Source: Halichondria panicea (Eukaryota; Porifera; Demospongiae; Suberitida; Halichondriidae). Taken from it: DNA of 64,000 bases. The translations under genes were made by a program, and so were the position numbers. Positions within the stretch are counted from its first letter, which is position 1, and the number at the start of each line of letters is the position of its first letter. Positions 36,166 to 48,000 of this stretch are shown in pieces. Location: assembly GCF_963675165.1 (NCBI RefSeq), contig NC_087377.1:5642042-5706041 (forward strand). Reading direction: 5' to 3'. The notes beneath the pieces are model-generated. The model made no database searches. It saw only the letters and a list, made by a program, of their open reading frames with translations, and had not been told where the DNA came from.

Positions 36166-37549
36166 ATGGCTCTATATGCTCTGTTAGAGTGGACTGAAGA
36201 GCAAAGCCTAAGTGCTTTGCCTGTTACCAGCATTGTTACAGGCAACCAGGCCATAGGAGAAATAGTGCAAGCTAACTATCAGAGGAAAACCTACGATGCA
36301 AAAATTCTCAATATTGGTGAGTGATATAATTATTAGTTTGTTTACTATATACTTGCATGCTTACATGTATATGTGGTTTTATATTATCACAAACTAAGTG
36401 GTTAGCTTGTTTGTTTACTACTCATAGTACTATAAAATACCACAAACTAAAGAGCTTTGCATAAAGTGGTTAGTATCAGTTAATTACACAATGCAATTTA
36501 GCCGCTGCATGCTCACTTAAATATCTATTAATTTTAGGTGAAAAGAACGAGATTAAAGCACAGCTCAAGCAAGTATCAAAAATGCCTTCTGAGCTCCCAG
36601 ACACTACCATCGGCACCATTGACACCACCGTAGCCATTGAAAAACAAAGAAAAAGGCGTGAAACAGCTACCCTAAAAAAAGCTACAAAAACAACAGAAAC
36701 AACTTTAGAAAACGAAATTAGAGCAGCATTAAGTATTCTAAAAGAAAACAGCAGTACTGAGGACTCTGACAGTAACCATGAGACTCAGACCAGCAGATGT
36801 CCACCGCTACAGCCGTATTGTGGTGAACAAGGGACACTTGCAGGGCTCCCACAACGTCAAGCCTTGCCGAATCCATATTTAAACCCTTACTTTCAGCAAG
36901 CGTCAGACAACACTGGTTGGTCTCAACAACCTCCACCAAACGTGTTTTTAGCGACCAAGATCGACAAGTTAACACTGCTTGTAGATACTTTAACGAGCCG
37001 TGTAGAGGCACTCGAAAGTCAGAGCACAAAGATCTCACCAACAGAGTCATCCCTTTTTCTTGGAGAGTCTTTGTCCCTGACTGCAGGACAGCAGGCAACA
37101 CTAAAATGCCTCAGTGCCTCCCAGGAGTGGCCGTACACTCTTAGAAAACTTCTTGCCATCCTGTACGAAGACCTTGATCTCGGATCGATGTGTGCAGTTG
37201 GGAAATCGGGCGCAAAAAACACACCAATGAACAAAGAAGACTTGGGCGCTCTCAAAGGTATATATAATTATGTATTTACTAAGCCTGATTGTATATAGTT
37301 AAGATACGTACATGTACTCTAAAACGATATTAATTCAGTCCGCATCCTTAGAACCGAATACATAGCTGTTTACTAACGTAGCTAGGTCACAGCTTTTATT
37401 TGTCGCAATGATTTATCATTCGATCTATTTATCATACAGGGTATTTGCAGAGTATCTACCCAACTGCCACAACGATGACGAATGAAAAGTTCAATGCTGT
37501 TGTCAACAGTGCTTGCTCAGGGGCAAGAAGGAGGACCAAAGTAGTTTAA
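36166..37549 (+). CDS. Transposon-encoded BEN-domain DNA-binding protein, 326 aa
   Basis: Three exons: 36166-36316, 36538-37257 and 37440-37549 (stop TAA). Exon 1 encodes a compact N-terminal module (LLEWTEEQSLSALPVTSIVT and YQRKTYDAKILNIG). The middle is low complexity and Pro/Gln-rich, with a predicted coiled coil KIDKLTLLVDTLTSRVEALE (residues 191-210). The C-terminus (about 250-326) is a BEN domain: LRKLLAILYEDLDL, MCAVGKSGAKNTPMNKEDL, then GYLQSIYPTA and FNAVVNSACSGARRR. BEN domains bind short, often palindromic DNA sites. Here the protein may bind the CACACGTGTG/GCATGC repeats near the element ends or regulate the shared promoter (inference). It is divergent to the transposase and inside the same termini. 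Confidence 0.85.
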
Positions 37550-37669
37550 AAGTCGAAGTACTGTGATACACTGCATGATCTAGTCATAATATGTACGTAT
37601 AATGTATGTACATGTACGTATAATGCATTTAATGGTCTTGAGTTTCCATGGTAACAATTAAACTATGAC

Positions 37670-38150
37670 ATCCGTATCAAGCGTGCATTATACGTGCTGC
37701 ATGCATGCTGCATGCATGCAGCACGTACAGTATCAAGCGTGCATAAAACAAGCAGCAGACGTGCTGCATGCGTGCTACATACATGCAGCACGTATGTTGA
37801 ATCTGGAAACATAAGTGTGAGACAAAAGCATCACACACGTCGTGCATACGTGTGACATGTGTGTGGCATGCATACCATACATGTATGCCACACACAAGCA
37901 ATACATAGGTGCGGTACGCGTGCATACAATAAGAGCAGCACGTGTGCAGACTGCATTCACAGTACATTCATGGGGCACTCTTAGTACAGCTTTTATGTTA
38001 CTCTCCTTCTGCACTTGTACCACGCTTGAGTGCGAAATTCTGAAGTGTAGCACACGTGTGGCATACATGTCAGAAGTGTGTGCTATGAGAGTACATGTGT
38101 GCAACTGATATGTGCCACACACGTGTCACACTCATTGCATTTCTGTAAGG
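37670..38150. repeat. Right subterminal palindrome-rich repeat block
   Basis: TATCAAGCGTGCAT occurs twice about 58 bases apart (37677 and 37735). It is followed by many GCATGC, GCACGT and CACACGTGT motifs up to the terminal repeat. The motifs, not the full unit, are shared with the left array. Confidence 0.7.
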
Positions 38151-38159
38151 GGTATTAAA

Positions 38160-38440
38160 TGGTTATGAAGTACGCATTGTTAAGTTAGCAGCATTTCAAC
38201 TGCGGTGCTTTCAAAATGTTTTGTCTCTATTATGTAATTTTCCAGGTGAAAGGAGGGCCAAGCCATACTGGAGATGTTTTGCCGAAGGTTTCCTGGCACC
38301 AAAGATCAGCGGGGCCGCTGGAACCCTGTCCGCATGGAGCAGGCCAGTATGCATGAAGTTGTAGTGTCATTTACGTGTACTGTTTCAAGAAATTTCGATG
38401 TTTACATTATTGTAGTATTTTGATTCATTATAACAGTAGG
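38160..38440. other. Short spacer with possible exon scrap
   Basis: After a splice-acceptor-like TTTTCCAG at 38245, one frame reads RRFPGTKDQRGRWNPVRMEQ. This looks like protein but cannot be assigned, and no partner exon was found. Confidence 0.25.
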
Positions 38441-38451
38441 CCACTTGGCTG

Positions 38452-39815
38452 TAGCCTCCTTCGCAGCCTCTCCTTTTTCTGTTCTTTGTCACACGGTCAA
38501 TAAGATAAAATACGGTAAGAATTGGAGGAACAAAGAAAGAAAGAACGAACCGTCTAAGAAAAAGGAGAGCCTGCCTCGCTAAGTCGCGTGACGGTGGCAC
38601 AGTGAAAATGAGCGTGGGCTTTCAGTAGATGGGCGGAGCCTGACAGGCAACAAAGCCACAGGATGCCTACGCATTGTAGACTTACTTCATATGCAAGTCT
38701 GGAGATAATTATTATCATAGACGATGGCTTTAATTAATACCTAGCATAGTGAAGTCTGAAGACTAAAGGTCTATCTTTGAGCCTATCCTCAAGCCTCAAA
38801 TTGAGGCTTGAGTTATTATTGAGCAGTAGTCTAGTCTAGAAACAGTGTAAAATGACATGACAATGTTGCAAGGTTGTGATCTCATGAGCTGACAGAGTGA
38901 CTAAACTATACTAATTTGTGTGCATGAGACAGTTTTCACAGGGGCACGAGCACCAATGTCGAATTTTCCCTTAGTTCAATACATCGATAGGGTCCTGTCA
39001 ATTCCATAGTCGTGTAATCCTATTGTAGTAGTATTAGAGGTTCTGCTCCTTTTGGAAACTTTCTGGCAGTAGAACCAGCTCTATAGTGGATACGGAAATA
39101 ATACCTGCAGATAAGCACTCAGGTCTACATTGTCTGCTGTAATTTGAAACACTCGACTGGGTCGAACGTGAGGTCTTGAGAGTGGGAGCACATTGAGTTT
39201 GATAAGGCGAGTCTTGTAGTCTGTAGTTCTGCTGTAGTTCTACTGTAATTATCCGAGGATAAAATAGGTTGCCCTTGCCCTTCTAGTTTGGATAGTGTGA
39301 TTGTTCCAGGGCAATCTTCTTATTATTATTATTATGACTTGGACTAAAACATTCCTTCTGATGACATGAAGGGATCTGTCAATTTTGGCATGTCAGAAGT
39401 ATTGCTGTGAGTTGTCCAGGATCTGGGATAGGTTACTTCTTTGCCCAGGTCCTTTTGACAAGTGCTATTATCAAATACAGTAGTACTCTAGCCTTTCATG
39501 CTTCATCTTGTAGAGCTAACTTCTACATACTGTGTTCTGTAGCTTCACACACTCTTTGCCTCTAGTTCCTGGTAAATACGCTCTAAGTACTGTGTCACAG
39601 TGTGTGGGAGGACAGATATTGCGGTTTACTCTTGCCCACGCTCAATTAAATTTGGCTACGTCAGTAGCAGATCACAAGACTTAGCGGGGCAGGCCTTCCT
39701 TTTTCTTAGTGGCTTCCTTTTTTCTTTCTTTGCTTATTCCCGTATGGTGTTAATATTGTGACAAACAACAGAAACAAAATTATAACTGAAAAAGGAAGGC
39801 CTGCGAAGGAGGCTA
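38452..39815. mobile_element. Mutator-like (MULE) foldback element, 9-bp target duplication
   Basis: Terminal inverted repeats of about 150-170 bases begin (T)AGCCTCCTTCGCAG and run through CTTTTTC, a GTCACA block, AAAGAAAGAA, TAAGAAAAAGGA and CGCTAAGTC. The element is bounded by the perfect direct repeat ACTTGGCTG at 38443-38451 and 39816-39824. Long TIRs with a 9-bp duplication are the hallmark of Mutator-like elements. The 1 kb interior has no gene I can support, so it is non-autonomous. Confidence 0.85.
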
Positions 39816-40089
39816 ACTTGGCTGTACATGTTCATGACATTGTAACAGATTGGAGTTATGCACTCGCCAAATTTCTTGTTACCACGCTTTTTCTGGAAAT
39901 TCTAGCAACGTTTCACATGGCAAATCTTTTTTTAGTCCTTTCTTTTTTCATTACAGAAGTATTATACTCTTCAATAATGAAAGTAAAATGCTAAGAGGAA
40001 CGTCAAGAAGCAAGAGAATTTCAAGAAGAGAAGACAGGACTGAAATAAACACCTAATTGAAAAACAAAGAGCGTCACCTGCGAGTGAAC

Positions 40090-40210
40090 AAGCTAAGCTG
40101 TCCTATATGTGAGAAAGTAAGAGTCGATAGTGGGGTGTAATGTCAAGACTCAGTTTTCTGTGAAGGAGAATGTCAAGGATGGCTTCATCTGGACACCTCC
40201 ACGACTCCAA
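40090..40210 (+). pseudogene. PHD-like zinc-finger scrap of a transposon ORF
   Basis: One frame reads CPICEKVRVDSGV, a stop, then CQDSVFCEGECQGWLH. The C..C ... C...CEG.C..WLH pattern is that of PHD-type fingers found in ORF1 of some animal non-LTR elements. The in-frame stop and lack of continuation show a relic. Confidence 0.4.
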
Positions 40211-40859
40211 GGAGGTGGTTGATTCTAATCGTCAAAAATTATCATACTCTTTTTGAATTACTTTTATAACATACATAAAATTAATTACAAGAGGTAATCA
40301 ATCAAGAACAGGTTACCTCGCCAATAATAATTTGCGTTTTGGCTTGCACTAGAAGTACTTAGCTATAATATGTTGTCAGCATTAACGTAAAGCAAGAAGC
40401 TGGTTGACAAAACTCATATCATCTTTTTGCACAGAGAAAGTATGCAAGAGCAAACCCCATTGAAGCTCAACAACCGGGAAAACTGTACAAACTATTGGGT
40501 ACAACATGTTTATGGGACTTTTAGTGCCATATCCACTGACAAATGGGCACAGATACTACTGAAGGAAAACGCATAAAATTATATATAGTAACTTTCCAGC
40601 ATGTTATCAATAGTGATGTTGGCTAGAAATTCAAGACGAGTGCCAGATTGGACCGCCGGACCACTAAGAACTCTCACGGTACAGTAGAGTAAAAGTAAAA
40701 ACTTACTCTATATGCATACTCCAAATTAGAGAAAGTTAGTACTTTTTTTTTGGAGAAGTAACACTTTTTCTATGTAGCCAAAACTAAAAGAGTGAACTTA
40801 TTTTATTCACCACAGAGTGGAAAATTAGGGTACAGACAAAGTAAGTGGTACCTTATGTT

Positions 40860-41010
40860 GGGCACTATAGATCAGACTCTTCAGAAACCAAACATGAAGT
40901 GTCCTAGCTCTGATAAAGAGTTAAATAGGTTCTATTCGCTCATGCATGCTGTCCGCAAAGAGGAAAGCACAACAACCAAACTGAGAGCCGTATTTGACGC
41001 CTCTTCACTA
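40860..41010 (+). pseudogene. BEL/Pao reverse-transcriptase fragment
   Basis: KELNRFYSLMHAVRKEESTT followed by TKLRAVFDASS matches the first conserved block of BEL/Pao-type reverse transcriptase (HAV.KE..TTK.R.VFDAS). Neighbouring blocks are missing. A long AT tail interrupts it. Confidence 0.55.
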
Positions 41011-42312
41011 ATTGAATTCCACTGTACTGTAGAGCGTATAATTATAATTACAAATGGGCATGAATGATACGAGGAGTTGGTCAAGTGGCTGACATCAAGT
41101 GAATTGTTCAGGAAGTAGGCAAAGAGCATAAAAACATTCAGAAATCACCCTACGACCAGCAAAATCCAACAGTCGACTCAATTGGATATAGGTGTGCCGT
41201 GTCATACTTCGGGAAAGATTTTTGGGTTTCAAAAGATTCTTCACAAACCATTCGCAACAACCTTAACACACAACATTGACAATAACGGTTAGGCGAACGA
41301 ACAACTAGTTTTCGCTTTCCATTGTCAAAAAAATACAGTAAGAGGTGGAATTATTCAGGTTTTACGAGAAGTTTAAATGGCATTGCCATTACACGCATCC
41401 TTAGACTTTGAGTACTGTTTTGTCCATAATAATTATGCCTCGCAAACAGGCCACAGGCGTGTAGACACTGCATGTGAGAATGTACTTTTCGAACCACCAC
41501 CTCAGAAAGAGACTGCTATCAAAGCACAGCAGCAAGCTCAACGTGTTAGTATAGTTGTATGTATATAGCAGTACGGTAGCAGCTAGCTAGGTATAAGTAC
41601 GGTACACAAACAGAATACAGTGGAACCCCCTACAATTGAGAGAATTATTGGGCTGGGTGACAGTAGCAGACAGCTGCATGTTCGATGGATTATTATTTTG
41701 TTTCCACCAGGGACAAATGAAATGTCTATATAGGTGAGTGTGAAGAGTGGGCTCCACAATTGTACTAAAAGAGCAGAAAAATCAAAATTCAGATAAGAGC
41801 TCGATACGACTGATTCAGAATCTCCCCGTCCTCGACAAAATCGAAACATGATGATGCTCATTAAACTTGTTAAGTGCGACACGAACTTCATGGGCAATGA
41901 AGTTTGTGTTGGATTTTTCAGTATTATACTTCTCTGCTAAACCTCTTACATGCTCAATTCTCGCTCCTCCCTTCATTACTTTGCTGACTGTATAGTCAAC
42001 ATGACTATATCTTCTTTATATAATTGTACCGTTGTTCGGTGCTGAATTTTCTGTCTTCGATTTGTAGTTGCAGTGTTTCTGTAAAGCAGTAAAGCAGTGA
42101 CACAATTGTTTTCTTGCAACGATAACGCTTTCTCCTAGCTTGCATTCTGAAATAGAAAACACGGACATAATTTCCTGCCATGGCACTGCCAGAAAGCACT
42201 CACACACTGTCAGGAAAACATACACACACGACATCCAGCCTAACATGCTGTACACAAACATTATTTAATGGAAATTGGTGGGGGAGAAATGCATGAACTC
42301 AAGTATACAGTA

Positions 42313-42588
42313 CAGTAGAACCTCGATTATCCGGACACCTTGGTTCCAGAAGCAGGCTGGATAATCGAATAGATAAACCACGCCTTGATCCACCCACTTT
42401 ATTGATAAACAGCAGTGCCTCTGCGCATGCGCAGAAAATAAGCAAGCATGTCTCCATGGTAACAGCTGCAACGCGCATGAGCATTTGAGGAACACGTTTG
42501 AGGAACACGCCCATTTTCTGATGATTAAAAAGAAAAACTGCCAACGAGGTTCTGGATAATGGAGGGCCGGATAATCGAGGTTCTACTG
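42313..42588. mobile_element. pogo/Tigger-like MITE with TA target duplication
   Basis: Termini CAGTAGAACCTCGATTATCC and its complement GGATAATCGAGGTTCTACTG enclose 276 bases and are flanked by TA on both sides (42311-42312, 42589-42590). The CAGT...TCG..TATCC end is characteristic of pogo/Tigger elements of the Tc1-mariner superfamily. An inner inverted pair (GGATAATCGAAT / GTTCTGGATAAT) is also present. Non-autonomous. Confidence 0.85.
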
Positions 42589-43543
42589 TACGTACCGATA
42601 TTTCTATAGGTACGGTATGTATACACGTAGGTATAACGGATCACTAACACTATTCGCCTCCAATTTTTAATTGCTTCCGGAAGCGGGGGCGTAGCTTGAT
42701 TGCATGCTCTACTAACAGTAGCAAAATGACCTTTGACCTTGGTGCGCTACTGCCGGGATATTCACTCCCACATGGCATTCTGAGATCTTTGATAATCCAC
42801 TACCAGTATGTCAACAGTGGTAGGAGGTGGAACACAAGGTGACTTGTGGGTGTTTGGGTTGGCTGACACGTCAAACCCCGTTAGTGGCAGATAGTACAGG
42901 ACATTAGGTGCCTATAATACAGGCACATGTTCAACCAAGCACAGTGATATATTCTGACTGTTGGGCGTCCCATGGCACCGTTAACCACAGCATTGAGTTT
43001 GTGAACAGAGTCACAGAGTCACAGGTGTGAACTGAAAGAGTAAGAAGGAAAACAAAACCAAAAACAAAGGCCGAGCTGGTAGAAGGTATCCAAAGATTTT
43101 GGGAAACAGTGAGCATTCAAAAGTGCGAGAAGTACATAATGCACCTCCGAAAAGTCATAGTTGAACTTGATGGCGATGCTACTGGCTACTAATACTATAT
43201 ACATGTACTACATTCTTTCATTTCAACCATGCCATGACATTATGACTATGTGATATTATTTATACACGTATAGCACATAACGTATCCATAAATAATGAGC
43301 TGTCCTTTTAGGCCTGTCTAATACATACTATCTAGAATGCTTACAAGCCTGCCCAATGGCATCAATGGCACCAACCCACACCTCCTCAAATGCGGTGGGA
43401 CACCATGGCCAATAATATCTTTCTCAAGGTGTAGCCCCAATCTTGAGAGCTGCTAAGGAGTTGCCTGTTGCCCTGTACTTAGGATAGTGACTCTCTTAGG
43501 TACAGTGGCTCTCCTATAATGACTAAATCGTGGGTTACATTCT

Positions 43544-44039
43544 CTTAGCTGTACGTGTGACCTACCGGCTAAATGTATCATTCAAAACTTTCGGCAGTTC
43601 AATGGATTTTATGGCTGTTCAAAATGCCTACAACCAGGAAATACGTTCACAATCGGACCTAGCAGGAGAACACATGTGTATCCATACAATGAAGGAGATC
43701 CATCTGGGCCAAACAGGACACCATTGAAGATGATTTGTGCCCTAGTTATCGAGGCTGTTCGACGATATAGAGCTCGCTCAGATGTGTGCATGCTGTTGGC
43801 ACCAAAAATACCCCTATGGGAAAAGAAGATTTGGGTGCCCTAAAAGGCTAGCTTTGACACTATCTACAGATCGAGTAAATACAGAATGTATTTTATCGTT
43901 ATACAGGTTATCTTCAAACAAATCTGTACCCAAATACTGCAATTAACAATGGCAAGTTTAACGCAGTAGTTAACAGCGCTTGCAGTGGGGCTCGGAGAAG
44001 AGTAAGGGGCTCTGCATCTACAGTTACAACCGACTGAAC
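43544..44039 (+). pseudogene. Rearranged relic of the Transposase_21/BEN element
   Basis: A transposase piece (FGCSKC-type region: NFRQFNGFYGCSKCLQPGNT in a frame with shifts, 43560-43720) lies about 10 bases before BEN coding sequence on the same strand. In the intact element at 32391 the two genes are on opposite strands. The BEN part has a 4-base TGCT insertion near 43788 that shifts frame before ACCAAAAATACCCC. An intron and last exon (GYLQTNLYPNTA...NSACSGARRRV, stop at 44037-44039) are intact. This is a deletion/inversion derivative. Confidence 0.75.
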
Positions 44040-44149
44040 TGTTATGTACCATACGGACATGTATATACTGTATAATTACCATCCAATATTATGTATATGG
44101 CGGCATGTATACGTGGTTTCCATGGTGACAACTTTCTATAGCATTCAAA

Positions 44150-44560
44150 TGTATGCAGGATATGAGTATCATGCACGCTAAATACGTGCAATATGAAAGC
44201 ACCAATCATATTAGGCATGTATGTAGCATGCGTGCACAATTTGTATTGCACGCATGGTGCACATGTGCAAGATAATTATCAGTATCATGCATGCTCAATA
44301 TGTAATATACGTGTGTGATATGAAAGCACCAATCATGTTAGGCATGTATATGTAGCACGCGTGCATTACATGTGTCATGTGTGCTGCATACATGCTAGAA
44401 ACTGTGTGCAGGCTACATACATGAGGCACACGTGCCACAGCTCTAACAAAAGCATGCACTCCATGCAGCACGCCAGCAGCACACATGCTTATCAATTGCC
44501 AGATATGTGCAGGATGTGAGTGCACGTGTGCTGCTCACATCGCATTTTTGCCATTATCTG
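44150..44560. repeat. Subterminal repeat block of the relic element
   Basis: Two copies of a roughly 115-base unit share ATATGAAAGCACCAATCAT and TTAGGCATGTAT then GTAGCA[T/C]GCGTGCA (about 44165 and 44280). GCATGC and CACGTG palindromes follow, like those in the right subterminal block of the intact element. Confidence 0.7.
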
Positions 44561-44639
44561 GCCACGCTGTACATATATGTAGGTCATCAAGTGTATGTGA
44601 TGTACTACGTACAGGTGTTCAACTGAGGAGAGGGTTTGG

Positions 44640-47600
44640 TTGCCATGACATCTTGCTTCAAAAACAGATAAAAAAATCCAGGGGGGGGGCAGGGGTGAAC
44701 CTTCCCCCCACAACAAAAATTGTTTGTGGAATAATGACATCATCAACATCACCATTATTATTAGTACAACGCACTCAAAGTTGGTAGTTGGACACCATTT
44801 ATAATCCAGTGAATCCACTTCAAATTGCATGCTAAGCAGGTCATCACAGAATTGTGAAGTACTTGATGCACGAAGTCAAACGTAGCACCGGTAAGTGTAG
44901 TCGTTATTACCAGAGGCGCAGGTTCTCGAATATAAGTGCTACTATTCACGCCATGAGCGTATGTGCTAATAATATAGTTTCTATGGTATTTGACTATAAT
45001 CTTTTATGATTTTTAAACCTTGTTAGCCAGAGAAACCTCCTCCCCTATAAACTAATCAAACCTCATTATAGTAGCCGTCGATACCAGGTGACGATTCTCA
45101 GCATCAAACCATTATTCAGTCATCTTGCAATCCAAGCTTTGCTGGAATAGTGTATGCAATGGCAAAAGGGTAAAACAAATGCACTAAAAAATAATTATAG
45201 TGTGTGCATGCTAACATTAATTGTCATAGCCATCCTTGGACCGCCTACTATAACGTGGATACTGAAAACAACTTTTTATGGCTGTTACAACAATTTCATA
45301 CCTCAGTAACTGTCATTCAAATTATGCCTACCAGGAAAGGGTAAGGAATTAAAGTTGGGTGGGGGGGGGGGGGTATTGTTTTCTGTGTTTGGCAGAGGAA
45401 GCATTTATTAGCCCCAGCTAATTCAAACGTTGCACAAAAACTCGAACTCTGCCATGACAAAGTCTTCCTCGAATTTCACCGAGGTTACTATTAAATTTTG
45501 AGAGTGGGCTGCACAAAGGATAATATTTTGCGGACAATCAGAACAAGTTTCATAAAATTCTACTACTGCGTAATACCTGCATGCGTATGGTGGTCATGGT
45601 GATGATCTTTCACAGGAGGCTAAACTGGAACTTCAGTGATAAGGCACTTGCTATATATTTACCAGTGAAAGACCTGCATCGTAGAAAAATGCAAGAAAAA
45701 ATTTTGGCAGACATTGATAATAAAAGAAACGTTAGTTCAACCATAGATAGGGTGGTTCAACTTACCTACAAGCTGCACTGGCTAGTATAGGACCATAGCA
45801 GAGTACTCTTTCTATGCAGCCACTGTGATTTCGTCGTTTATCAACAGAAAAGTATTCAATACCACCATCTGTTCTTCTCCTGCTCCAAAAGAGCTCTTTA
45901 TTTCGTGGGGAGACATAGTACTATTACTTTATAGCTACCAAAACCACACAGCCAAAACATTGTTGCAGGTGTACAGAACCACGAGGTCGCGCATGTCCAG
46001 TAAAAAGGGGCGTGTAATGAGCAAAAGGGGTGTGTGCACTCAAAATGTCAGTTTGTTGTCAGTTGTATTACAGCATGCATGCATGCAAGCTGTGCTCTTC
46101 AGGAGACACCAGATACACTTAGGCATAGGCTATTCATCTTTTAGAGCGCTACTTATGCAAAGTGATGAGGAAGTGAGCTCCAAAGGCGGTGTCAGTACTC
46201 TCTACAAACCATAAACAGGAATGTTCCCAAGTCCTTCAAATGCCATCTCTTTGATCACACAATACAGACAAAGATACTTGTGCTAATACCTAAGCTGTGT
46301 TTTAGATCACTTCAAACTAAACTAGAGCACGAGAGGTACGTAAACTTTCTTATATAGGTTTGTACTTTCTTGAGCGCAACTCGCCTTTAACCAGAGGGTG
46401 TACACTGCATTTACCTAGTCACGTGTATTAGAATTCTACCTGTGGAGCACACACGTACACATGAGGACATTGATCAATTGTTCTCACGAATCTCAAAACA
46501 GTCGTCTCAAATTTTACTATTATGTACACAAAATAATTATGACTAGAATAAATAATGGTTCAATATTGATCTAGCTCTCCAAAAGCGTCTGTTCTAGATA
46601 ACATTCGTGATGTCAGTCTTGGATTGAATGTGTCTTGAAGGCTTTCACGGGCATTTGTCTCCTCACTGCTTCAATTTCATTCGTGACACTATGTATTATC
46701 CAAACTGGAGCTTGGTGCGACAAAGATGAGGCAATTGACATCCTAAAAGTCATGTAGGAATTTTGATATAATCAATACATAATCAACTGGTATAATACAG
46801 AATCGACTATGCACCTATTCGTAAGAAACCGCGCCCATGGACCCATGGAAGCTTAGCCATCTTGTTGGAGAGCACCTCCCGTGTTTCTGCTGTCGCTTTG
46901 AGTCTTAGTACCGTCAAGCATGGCTCTTTTCTCTTTGCTTACTTTCTTGAACAAAAACTAAAAAACAACTTGAAAAACTGTGCATGCCTGGGGCTGTATG
47001 CTAATATCCTACAGCTGTTGACCAATGAGATCAATTTGTGGTGACGTAAGTGTGGTATAATTAATTTTGTGTGTAGCAAGCCAATTACTGTGAGCTGACA
47101 GCTAAAGAGGTACGGTATCTAAAGAGGTACGGTATATTAATTGTATGGCTGCATTAAAACAATTGAGAAGAGAATGAAAGTATTAAAATGTTCTCCTGAA
47201 TAGCCATAGGCATCTGCAATGAAGAAAAAATGTATTATAATTATTAATAATTGTTACATGTACGTGTATATCAATATTAAGGACAACGTTTTTCACTAAA
47301 TACTGGTGAGTTGGAATCTTGAAACATTACTAAAGGGTTAGGTTATGATGTACACATTTTCCGGCACCGATACAAATTAATAGGCATACCTTAAGGTTAG
47401 GGTATTGTGATCACTCATGAATATTCATGAGTTTAATTCTGTCAGCTTTTTCTCTTTTGCAGGTTCAAAGAAGTCTGCTGTACTTATATTGTATGATTAT
47501 CAACTCTATTGCTATTGTTTTGTGTAAGAATGTTATGATTATGAAGATGCATGAATGGGCATCAAAACCGCAAGTATATAGACTATTTTTTGCGTCAATT

Positions 47601-48000
47601 TATAAGAGCAGTAAGTACTGAGGGGTCCGCAACAGCCAGGAATCTCGTACAAAATTTTTGGAATCTCAACTGAAATCTTGAAATCTCACTTGGAATCTTG
47701 AAATCTTGTGGAATCTCTCTTATGGAATGTTAATGAGATACCCGTAAATGTATATAAATACACCGTATACTTCGCCGTAGATTATTATTGAGGCTGCAGT
47801 CGCGGTTGCAGTAGCCTCGAGACCAGGCCGATTATCGAGGCTATACGGTTGCAGTTGCGGTTGCTGCTATTTAAAACTAGTTCCGAGTACATCTCTCTCA
47901 TAGCATGCAGCTCTGTGTGCAGATTATAGACGATTCCTAAAGAGATTAAGGTGAGTTTAACCAGCATAATAATAATAATAATTATAGTTGTATACATGCA
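44640..48000. other. No recognisable gene
   Basis: Poly-G tracts (44686-44694, 45358-45372) and scattered open fragments (for example 45581-45790 and 46862-47044) show no family motif. Text at 47812-47840 (TAGCCTCGAGACCAGGCCGA) belongs to the dispersed GCCTCGA...CCAGGCCG motif seen elsewhere in the window. Confidence 0.35.

Larger units (their letters stand above)
32391..38151. mobile_element. Intact-looking CACTA/Transposase_21-type transposon with BEN-domain gene
   Basis: The ends are a 14-base inverted repeat: CCCTTACAGAAATG at 32391-32404 and CATTTCTGTAAGGG at 38138-38151. GT flanks both sides and could be a 2-bp target duplication. Inside, from left to right: a tandem subterminal array of about 82-bp units (32560-33060), a minus-strand transposase gene (33218-35988), a 177-bp divergent promoter region, a plus-strand BEN gene (36166-37549), and a second subterminal block rich in GCATGC and CACGTG palindromes (37670-38150). 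Both genes are uninterrupted by stops. Subterminal repeat arrays and a second DNA-binding gene recall the TnpA/TnpD organisation of plant En/Spm. Confidence 0.85.
39830..42310. other. Degraded repeat remnants outside the named fragments
   Basis: Apart from the PHD and BEL/Pao scraps, I see no gene. CAGTGGAACCCCCTACAATT at about 41616 resembles a pogo-type terminus, but no partner end was found. Confidence 0.35.

Noticed and set aside
37677-38122. Cysteine-rich open frames in the right subterminal block
   Set aside because: They result from CATGCA/TGTGC-rich repeats that encode Cys/His/Met in several frames. No conserved frame.
41583-41897. 104-residue minus-strand open frame
   Set aside because: No domain, no splice or start support. 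It overlaps a possible pogo-like terminus.
47330-47400. Telomere-like AAGGGTTAGGTTA
   Set aside because: Only one or two units, no tandem array.
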